From NCBI RefSeq assembly GCF_030406405.1, contig NZ_JAUEPL010000055.1, positions 1 through 42,036 on the forward strand: a stretch of DNA of 42,036 bases, written 5' to 3'. The translations under genes and the position numbers were made by a program. This stretch comes from Streptomyces ficellus (lineage in GTDB: Bacteria > Actinomycetota > Actinomycetes > Streptomycetales > Streptomycetaceae). Every line of letters begins with the position of its first letter. Position 1 is the stretch's first letter. Below are positions 24,810 through 34,500 of this stretch, piece by piece. Below the pieces are notes generated by a model, which was not told the DNA's origin, made no database searches, and was given only the letters and a program-made list of their open reading frames with translations.

Positions 24810-25012
24810 ATCCGATCAACTGACCAACCCATCAAAGAGACACACTCTAGATGGGAGGTCAGCTCGACCGGCCCAGGCGCACAGCGCATGGACAGTCTCA
24901 ACACACCACAGACGCCGCCTAGATACCGCGGCGGCCTCTGTCTTGACCAAAACCAACCCATGGGCCTCGCTTACCGCTGACAGTCGTGCCGGCACATGGG
25001 CGACCAGTCGGT

Positions 25013-25576
25013 CTATGCCCAGGGGTCTCGGCCGGATGCGGTGATCCGACGCTCCTGTGACAGCGTCAGGAAGCGAGGCTCGGCGGTCCCCCACAGCGGC
25101 GTGCCTGAGAGGGGGTGGCGCGGGTGCTCAGAACGGAAGATCCGCAGGAGAAACTCCACCATGCCACATTCGTAACGCTGCCACAGATCTCGGCCTCGCT
25201 CGTAGACAACAACCGGCCAGGCGTCCGGATTCTCGTCTGTTCGCTGCCAGCAGAGAAGATCTGCAGTGCCGTCCACTGCCCAAGCCAGTATTGCATCCGG
25301 TGTGGACCAAGCATCTGAAGGACCACTTGATTCCCATTCATCCTGGGCTACCCACGTCTCTTCGAACATATACCCGCCAGGTTGACCGGATGCATCAATG
25401 GAAGGTTCGAGAATTGAAAGGAAATTCTCGATAGCTCCAGGCCCATAGTGCCTCATGAAGGCTTTATAGTCCGAAGGAAACGACGTTCCCCAGGCATCCT
25501 CAACCGCCTCCCAATCGACGTCACTGCCAGCCCCTGAAAGGGGGGGCATCAAAGTGATCAAATCGTCAATGCACAT
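25013..25576 (-). CDS. SUKH (SMI1/KNR4) family immunity protein
   Basis: This 187-residue protein has the SUKH N-terminal signature (DWEAVEDAWGTSFPSDYKAF, MRHYGPGAIENFLSILEP) and the later LAWAVDGTADLLCWQRT and PVVVYERGRDLWQRYECGM strands. SUKH proteins bind and neutralise nuclease toxins of contact-dependent and polymorphic systems. The gene starts 13 bp after the stop of the RHS nuclease on the same strand, the standard toxin-immunity order, so it is very probably the cognate immunity protein, acting in the cytoplasm. The IS5-family element lies 160 bp beyond its end. Its base composition is lower in GC than the RHS core, matching the toxin tip. Confidence 0.88.
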   Translation of the reverse strand: MCIDDLITLMPPLSGAGSDVDWEAVEDAWGTSFPSDYKAFMRHYGPGAIENFLSILEPSIDASGQPGGYMFEETWVAQDEWESSGPSDAWSTPDAILAWAVDGTADLLCWQRTDENPDAWPVVVYERGRDLWQRYECGMVEFLLRIFRSEHPRHPLSGTPLWGTAEPRFLTLSQERRITASGRDPWA

Positions 25577-25589
25577 CTTTCGACACCCT

Positions 25590-28500
25590 TCACCTCATGT
25601 TCCCAACTGGCACCGGATAGCCGCCCACAGACTGTCTGCCAAGGTTATACAGCCCCCCTGGCTTAAGCTCGTTCTTGACGGTGGCTTTGTCGATCAGAGT
25701 TGATTGAGCACCGTTTCGCCAAAGGGTGGCGTTTATCTCGTATTCATACGGTACAGTCCTCGGCCCTTGGTACTTCGGCACCACTGAGTACTCAACGACA
25801 CTGTCAGGCTTGCCGACCTCTTCCTTTACGAGTCTCTCGTAGTAGCGCATATTCTTTTCGATTCGATGCTTGTCCCTGGTGAAGTAGTTGGTCGGCCGGG
25901 CGCATGTCGACAGGTTACGCGGCTCCGTTCCGGATCCCCCCAAGGTGTTGGCGAGTAGGTGGCAGGCATTGATACTCGACTGAGGAACGAAGTCGAACGC
26001 CCTCACGAAGTCCTGCGCCCACCTATATCCCAGCGCCTTATTCGCGTCAGCCGGAGTTCCACCCGACGATATCTGCTGCTTGTCGAGACAGGCAGTGATA
26101 CCCATGGGGCGGTTGTGGCTGTCGAGGGAGCCGTAGTCCTTCCAACCGGAACCGCCTATACGGCAGTCTTGAGATTCGTCACTATCGTTTCCGGCGTCGG
26201 GATCGGTTCCGGGTGCCGAGTGCACGCCCGGATCCTGGTCCGGATCGAAGGATGCAGCCCCCGAAAGATTCAGCATGTCCAGGACTGTGGCGATCGCGTC
26301 CCAACCCACGCCAGTTCGCCATCCGGTACCTCGCTCATCCCAGTCCGGACGCGGGACTGGACGTTCGGGTGCCGGTACAGGATGGGTGCCATTGTTGGGG
26401 TTTGTGTCGACGGGAGGTCTCGGCGGAAGGATCGGCGTCGTATACGACGCCGAGCAGAGGGATCGGCAACCGCCTCCGCCGACTACGCCGCCTCCGCCGC
26501 CTCCGCCGCCTCCGCCCTGTCGAGACCCGGAACCTGTGTATGCGAGCCATGACCTGGCTTGGGGCTCCGTGACCCGGTAAGCAACACCGTAAGACTGCCG
26601 CCTAAGGGCATCTGCCAGACTTCCGGCAGAGCTATACGAGAGACCAGTCGAATACCGCGCTTGAGTTATCTGGAATCGTATCTCTCGATAAAACCCACCG
26701 ATTCGTCCCCAAGGTCCAAGGAAGCGACTAAACCGGAAGTAACCACCCCTGCTTTTCCTCGCCCTAACCTGTACAGGCGCTCGCGTCTCATGACGCGTCG
26801 GAGTGATGGTTGCATGTCCAGACGGATCGGTTCCGTCCAATGGGCCAGCATTACCGTATACATAGCGGTTGCTCTGCACCGACGGGCTTGGCTCCAACAG
26901 CCACGTATCGCGGGACGCAAATCCCCCAGTGCCCGGCTCATACCACCGCGCAGCCATGTTGACGCTACCTGAGGACGGATCCGTCCAACCCGACTGATAG
27001 CCGAGCGAGGTGCCAACCCCAGCGGAAGCTGAGACCTCGCCGAAGGGCGTGTACGCGCGGGAGCCGGTAACGGTCTTGCCGTCGGAGGAAAGGCCAGCGA
27101 CAACGTCGGTGTGACGGTCACTGATCGCCCATTGCTTTGCTGTGCCGTTAGTCATGGCCAGCACGGAACCGGAGGGGTTTCTCGTGTACCTATTAGCGCC
27201 GTCGCTGGTGAGGTCATTCGATCCACCGTCATACGTGAAGGTGGTCTGTCCTGACTGGCGTACGCGATCAAGGGAGTCGTAAGTGAAGCTTGACGATCCG
27301 TCGGTCACCTTGCGTTCGAAGGCGTCGAAGGTTAGCGCACGGGTCGCGCCGCTCTTTGTAACGGAGAAAAGCGTGCCCCGAGGGGTATAGGTATAGCTCG
27401 CGGTGCCGTCGGTAAGGATGCGGTTGCGGGCGTCGTACTTCGCTTCCGCGCTGCCTGACTTAGTGCGGTTGCCCGCGTCGTCCCACTCGTAGCTGGTGCT
27501 CGTTGCGCCGTTCGTCCAGGAGGTCAGTCGACTTGCGCGGTCGTAGCTGTAGCTGTTGTCGGCAGCGCCGGCCGTGCCATTGGTCGTCTTCTTGGTCAAG
27601 CGGTCATCGAGGTCGTAGTCGTAGCTCGTTGATGCGGTCTCGGTGGTCCCTGTCGGGTTGGTGATTCGGTCGATGTTCAGGCGGCCTAGGGAGTCGTAGC
27701 CAAGCGTACGGCGCGCCGATTCGGCCCAGGCTGTGGCACCTTCTGGCTTGGTTGCGTATCGCTCCAGCGTGGGGCGGCCCGCTGCGTCGAAGTCGTGCCA
27801 GATTTCGCTGCTGGTGATGGAGTCCCAGGTCCAGTCGGGTCGGCCGGCTGCGTCGTAGCCGTAGCTGGTCGTTCCTCCTGTGGTTTTACGCTGCGTCATG
27901 TTGCCGTCGGCGTCATAGGTGTAAGAAGACTGGCCTCCTGGACCATCACTCGTCAGCAATTGACCGCGATCGTTGTAGGTGTACGTGTTGCGGCCCGTCG
28001 CTCCGTCGGTACCAGCGGTGGTAAGTCGGCCTACCAGGTCATACTCGAGGGAACGGGCGGTTGTCGCGGACTCCGCGCCCGTACCGGTCTCGCCCGTCAG
28101 GCGACCCAAACCGTCGTAGGTTCGCTCCCGCTTGACGCCTCCGGGCAGCAGCTCGGAGATGTCTTGGCCGGCAGCGTCGTAGGTCGTCGTCCAGGTGCGG
28201 TCACTCGCCGCCGGGTGGGCGTCCGTGGCGGGCTCGATCGTGGACTGTGGCAGGTTCCACGAAGTGAACGTGTAAATCGTGGAGTTGCCGCGGCCGTCTG
28301 TCAGGCGGGTGCGGTTGCTGGCGGCGTCATAGCCGAACGTCGTGGTGATGGACTTCGTCGCAGCGACGGGCTCGGTCTGCTTGGTCATGCGGCCGAGCGC
28401 GTCGTAGGAGTAGGTGGAGCGTGCCTGGGTGGCAGAGGTGACGGCGGTACGGTTGCCGTCGGCGTCGAATTCCATGGAAGTGGAGCGCAGCGCCGTGGTG

Positions 28501-31500
28501 CCGGTGCCGTAGTCGGTCGTTCCGGTGACGTTGCCGAGCGTGTCGTGTCGTGTCGTGCTCTTGCGGCCCGTGGCGTCCACGGTTTCGGTCTGCCGACCCA
28601 GCCCGTCGTACGTGAACGTGGTGACACCGCTGCCCGGGTCCTTTACGGACACTGGCTCACCGGCCGCATTGTAGGTGGCGGTCGTCGTGCGACCTCCGGG
28701 GGTGGTGGATGCTGTCTGGTTGCTCGCGTCGTCCCAGGTGTAGCGGGTTATGAGGTTCTGGACGGTGGGGTAGCGCTCGATCGTGGTTGCGGTCAGCCTG
28801 CGACCGAGTTCGTCGTACGTCGACTCACTGCGCGCGCCCATCGGGTCGGTGACGGAGAGCGGGAGGCCGGTAGGCGTCCAGGAGTAACGGGTGATTCCGG
28901 CGCCGTCGAGGTTCGTCTCGGTGGTTTCGAATGGGCTGGGCTCGGTGCCAAGAGTGGTGGGTGTGCCGCCTGCCACGGGATCGGTTTTGACTGAGAGGTT
29001 TCCGAACTGGTCGTAGCCGTAGCGCGTGATGCGGCCGAGCGGGTCTGTCGTGGTGGCGACGCGACCGGCCGCGTCGTATTCGGTCCGTGCGACGGCGGTG
29101 ATCTTCGTGCCGCCTGGCGGGGTGTAGTCCGGCATGGTGAGGGCGACGGGACGGCCGAGCTTGTCGACCTGCGTGCGGGTCACAGCCCCTCGGGGGTCCT
29201 TGGTCTCTGTGACTTCACCGAAGGTGTTGTAGCCGGTCAGCGTGGTGGGCCGGACTGTCTGAGCAGCTTGTCCGTTTTCCTCGGCGAGGACAGGCGGTGC
29301 GGTCTGCTCCACCAGATTGCCCAGTGCGTCGTAGCGGCGGGTGGTGGTGTAGGCGGCGGCGTCTGCGCCGGTTACGTTGCCTCGCGGGCTCACCATGGAG
29401 ATGAGGAGGCCGCGGTCGTCGTAGCTCTGGGTGGTGACCCTGGTGTCTGTACCGTCGGTCAGTGTCGCCTTGGTGGGGTTGCCGGCCGGGTCGTACTCCG
29501 TGGTGCTGGTCACCTTCTTGCCGGATGCGTCGATCGTCCGGGTGTTTTCGGTGATGCGGTCGTCGCCGTCGTAGCTGTAGGTGGTGACGCGGTTCAGCCC
29601 GTTCGGGTCGAGCACGCTGCGTGTGGTGCGGCCCGTGGAGTCAACCGTGTGAGTGACGGTCGTAGCGCCTCCGCCGGTCACCTGCTGGGTCAGGTGCCCT
29701 GCCCCGTTGTAGGTGTTGGCCTCCAGGACGATGTCGCGCTTGGTGCCATCGCCCTGGGTGACTTGCTTGGCGGTGGTCGTGGCCTTCAGGCCGTCGTCGT
29801 AGTAGGTGAAGGCCGTGGTGGCACCCAGCGCGTTCGTGATGGACGCAAGGCGTCCGCCCGGGTCGTAGGCGTTGGAGCCGACGACCAGATCGCGGGTCTG
29901 TCCGGAAGGGTCTCCCTTCCAGTCCTTCAGCACGGTTTCGGCGAGCTGACCCCGCGGGGTGTAGCGGTGGACGTATGTGGTGCCGACCGAGTCGGTTTCG
30001 CTGATGACGCGGCCAAGCCGGTCGTGACTGTAGGTACTCGTGTGGTTTTCGGCGTCGGTGATCTGGTTCTGGCGGCCGAAGGTGTCGTAGTGGTAGGTGG
30101 TGGTGCGCTTGGCGTCGCCGCCGGTGAGGTCTTCGGTGGACTCGGTGAGGATCGCGCCGTCCTGGTTGAAGGTGCGGCTGATCTTGGCGGTGTGGGTAAC
30201 TCCGGTGATCTCGTTCTTTACGCCGGCACCAGTCTCGGTAGTGATCTTCGACTGCATGTCGTACGCGTAGGTGGTGGTGACGCCGTTCGGGAACGTGTCG
30301 GAGACCTGGGTCTCGAAGAGCTTCCGGCCGAGACCGTCATAGGTGAAGTTGGTTATGAGGCCGGAGGGCGCCGTGATCCGTGCCAGGTCGCCGTTGGAGA
30401 AATAGGCGTAGGTGGTGCTGGCGTCGCCGGGGGTCTTCTCAGAGGCGACCAGGCCGGCCGGTGTGGTGCCGCCGCCGATTGCTGCCTCTGTGCCCGTGGT
30501 GTACGTCTTGGTCTGCGTGCGTCCGTCTGCCAGCGTGGTGACGGCAGGAAGTCCCAGCGTCGTGTAGCTCGTGGCGGTCCGGTACCTGTCGTCCTTCGGC
30601 CCAGAGGAGCGTGCGTCACGAACGGTGATCGGCTTGTCGTTGCGCGGGTCGAGCGGGTCGGCCGCATTGGAGTAGTACTCAGTGAAGGACGTCCAGCAGG
30701 AGTTCGCGTCACGGCACTTCGTCTGTGTGACGGTGTTTCCTCGCGCGTCGTGCCCAAGGATCGTGGAGTGGCCGTTGGCGTCGGTCACGACGTTCAGGAA
30801 GCCGCCCGCGTCGTAGGAGTAGTTGGTCAGGCCTCCATCCGCATCGGTCACGGACGTCCGGCGCTGGCCGCGCACCGCGTCATACGTGGTCGTGGTGGTG
30901 TGCCCCTCAGGGTCAGTGACCGTGATCGCCGACGTCAGACCAGAGATGGTGCTGCGGCTGCGAGCCTGGTAGTGGGCGCTGACCTGATCATCGGTCAGGC
31001 CGTGCTGGTAGACGGCGACCTCGTCGAGCTGCCCGGTGAGGCGGTAGGTGCCCGCCGTGGCCACGCCCATCCATGCAGTATTTGCGTAACCGCCGCCCAG
31101 GTAGGCGTAGACGCCGGGCATGTGCTTGGCGGCGCGGCCGAGGCTGCCGACCTTGATGCCGTCCAGGTAGAGGGCTTGGCCGCTGCCCGACGCGCTGAGG
31201 ACCGCGTGGTGCCACTGATTGTCCGTGACGGTTTCGGCGGACTTCATCGGGGTGGCGCCGGTGGGCTGGCTGTCGGTCCAGAACTGACCACGCAGCAGAC
31301 CGTCTGCTCCGACGTTCAGGACCGGTCGGGCGTCGGTGGGTGTACTACCGATCGGCGCATTCTGCAGTCCGAGCAGTACGCCCTCCTTCGTGGTCCTGAA
31401 CCAGAGCTCGACCGCGACGTCCGTGGAGGCGGTGATCAGGCCGCTTGGCACAGAAATCTGTCCGGTGCCGGTGAGCTGAGCTGCGTGGCCGTCCTCGACA

Positions 31501-34500
31501 CCGAAGACGCCAGTGGTGGCGAGGGTGGTGTTGGTGTACGTGCCGGCGCCGTTGTTGGCCGCGGTTTCGCTGACTGCAGTGGTGGCGCCTTCGGGCTCAT
31601 CAAGACGCCAGTAGGCCGCCGGGGCATCGCCGGTGACGGAGCCGCGATAGTGCGGGCCGTCGCCGGCGACCAGGCCAGTGCGGGCCCGGTAGTGCTGTCC
31701 GGCCCCGCCGACGCCGAGCGCTGTGGTGTACATGGCGGCTTCGTCGATCTGGCCGGCGAAGTACTTGGTCCCGGCCAGCTGGCCGTCCCACGGGGTGGTC
31801 GTGTATCCGCCGCCCAGGTAGGCGTTGGGCAGGGTGATGGGCTTGATGGCGCCCGGCAGGGTGCCGACGCGCACGCCGTCCAGGTACATGGCCTGTCCGC
31901 CGCTGTAGCCGGTGAGCAGGACGTGGTGCCACTGGTTGTCGGTTACGACGGTGGTCGAGGCAATGGTGGTGCCGGCCTGGCTCTTGTCGAGCTGGCCACG
32001 GAGCTTGCCGCCGCGGTCGATGAGGAGTGCGGGTGTGATGGAGGTAGGTGTCTGGCCGAGTTCGGAGTTCTGGAAGCCGAACAGGACGCTTTCGGGCTTG
32101 TCGGTGCGGAACCACAGCTCAAGACTGATGGAGCTGGTGGTTTCCAGCGGGTCGGAGGGAACGTTGACGGATCCTTCGGCGCCGTCGAGTTCGACGGAGG
32201 TGTTGTCGCCGTCCGCGAACACGCCGGTGCTGCCGAGGTTCACCCCGTCGCCATACGAGCCGTCCATTCCGGTACCCGGCACGCTGGAGGCCACTGCCCC
32301 ACGGCGCTCGCCCAGACGCCAGTATGCGGCGGGGGCATGGGCCATGACGGCGTCCTGGTAGGCAGCGGATCCGGACGCGTAGGAGGGGCTGGACACCTTC
32401 CACGTGCCGCCGTTGTTGTCCGTTGTACTGGTCAGACGTGCTGTTGCCGGGTCGTACTGGGTGGTGGCATGGGTCCGGCCGGACGGCAGGACCACCTTGG
32501 TCATCAGGCTCGAGGTGGTACGTACGGCGTAGTGCTCGGCAACTGTGCCCGCGTCAAGTGCGTGCCCGTAGACCGCGACATCGTCCATGGAGCCCTGGAA
32601 GGGGTAGGTAGCGGCCGGGACGCCCATCCAGCCTTCGTTGCCCCAGCCGGAGCCGAGGTAGGCGTACTGGTCGTCGCGGGCTTGGACGGTGCCGGTGAGG
32701 CTGCCGACCTTCACCCCGTCGAGGTAGAGAGTCTGTGTAGTCCCTGCGCTAGTGAGGACGGCGTGATGCCAGACGTCGTCGTTGACGTTCTTGGTAGAGA
32801 TGATGGGCTTCGTGCCGGCGTATTCCAGTGTGTAGAACTGGCCGCGCAGCTTGCCCGTACCGTCCACGCTCAGGTAAGGGCTGTACCGGGTGGGCCGCTG
32901 GCCCGCTTCCGCGTTCTGGAGGCTGGCCAGAACACCCGGCTTGGTGGTCTTGAACCACATTTCGACGGAGACGAACGCGGAGGACTTCAGGGTGTTGTCC
33001 GGCAGCTCGATCACCGAGTCGACGCCGTCGAACGACGCCGAGGTATCGGTCGTGCCGGCAAGGGCGGGGGTGGAGCCGAGGACGACATCGCGGTAGACCG
33101 CTTCGTTGAGGCCGGTACGTGAGGGGGCCTGGCTGTGGACGACGGAGCCTTCCGACTCCCCCAGGCGCCAGTAGGACATGGGGTTGGCGTCGAGAACGCC
33201 GGCCCGGTACAGCGATCCGTCCTCGTAGGAATAGGTCGTGCACTCGGTGGCCGAGGACGGCGGGCAGACCTTGGTCAGCCGGTCACCACTGTAGGTGTAG
33301 GTCCAGGTCAGACCCGGCGTGGTGGCGTTGATAGGGCTGGTTGTTACGGCAGTGACATGTCCGCCGGTCCAGGTGAAGGAGATGTAGCGGCCGGACAGGT
33401 CGTCGGTGACCTTGACCACCGGGCCGCCGTTCTCCTGCGCGCGTTGCAGGGTCTGGCCGCGGCCGGCGCTGTCGAGGATCCGGCTGAGGAAGCCTTCGGA
33501 GCCGAAGTGGTAGGTGGCGCCGGAACGGTCCCTCAGGACCCATCCCTCCACTTCCCGGGCGAGGCGGCTGGTGGAACCGGAGGGCCCGGTGTAGCCGCCG
33601 CTCTTGTTCAGCCCGTATCTGGCTTGGGAGCCATCAGCAGCCGTGATCACAACGCTGCCGGTTACGGGCTCTTCGCGCAGGCGGGTGTCCCAGCGAGTGG
33701 ACCAGCCCGCGCCGAAGGCCCCGTCCTTGCGGGGGTCGAGAGAGTTGTAGGTGCGGGTGACCGCGAGTTCGGGGCCGACCGTGGTCAGGGCCGCGTCGGT
33801 GGCGGCGGTGGTGTAGTTGCCGGCCCTCGCGCCGAACTCACGGCCGGAGTCTGAGCCGCCGAGGTGGCTGGTGACACCGGGCTGAGGAACCTCGGTGGTG
33901 AACAGGGCAGGCCCGGGGCGTGCCGAGGTGAGTCCGCTGTCGAACACGTACGCGTACCAGGCATAGGTCTTGCCCCAGTCGAGCCAGCCTGCGGGCACGG
34001 CCCACTGCTGGGCTGCGCTGCGCGTGCCCATCTGGCAGTTCTTGCGGGTGTCCTTGCCTTCGACCTCGCATACCTCGAACTGGTACTGCAGGGCCTTGGG
34101 GTAGCGGTCGGGGTCAGTGCCGTTGGCCCACAGGGTGGGAGTCAGCGAGTCCAGTACGACACCACTGGCCGGCGACTCCGCCACCAGCTGTGGCGGGAGG
34201 TTGACAGAGGAGAACTTCACCGACGGCGCGGGGATGCCCTGGCTGGTGAACCGGGTGACGCCGACGTCGTCCATCGTCCACTGAAGGGTGTAGGTGGCAG
34301 GCGTCAGCGGCGCGACTTTGGCGTTGAGGGTGACACTCTCGCCGGGTGAGATGTCGCTGGGCATCGGCGTCCAGCGGATCTTCGACGAGTCGGTGATCTC
34401 CTTGCCGGTGGCGTCGTAGAGGTTGTAGCGCAGCTTGTAGTTGCCGCCCTTGAGCCAGGTCGCCTGTCCCCGGTTGGTGACAGTGACCTGCATTTCCGAT

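Larger units (their letters stand above)
23438..24846. mobile_element. IS5-family element with an apparent SUKH passenger gene
   Basis: The left end AGCGTGTCTGCTTGGTG (from 23438) and the inverted right end AGTGTGTCTCTTTGATG (from 24846, minus strand) match at 13 of 17 positions. CTAG abuts both outer sides (23434-23437 and 24847-24850), as expected for an IS5-type target duplication. A 2-bp TA duplication is also possible, which would move each end by a base. No such repeat is seen next to the transposase 3' end at 23935-23950, so the SUKH-like gene lies inside the element. Length about 1.4 kb. Confidence 0.6.

Noticed and set aside
24851..25012. Possible small gene or terminator between the SUKH gene and the IS5-family element
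   Set aside because: The open leftward frame lacks a start signal and recognisable sequence; a CGCCGC/GCGGCG pairing near 24915 is too short to call a terminator with confidence.
29268..33122. Rightward open frame of 1284 codons, and a shorter one at 27795-28994
   Set aside because: Both are antisense to the RHS toxin gene, with Gly/Val-rich composition and no family motifs.
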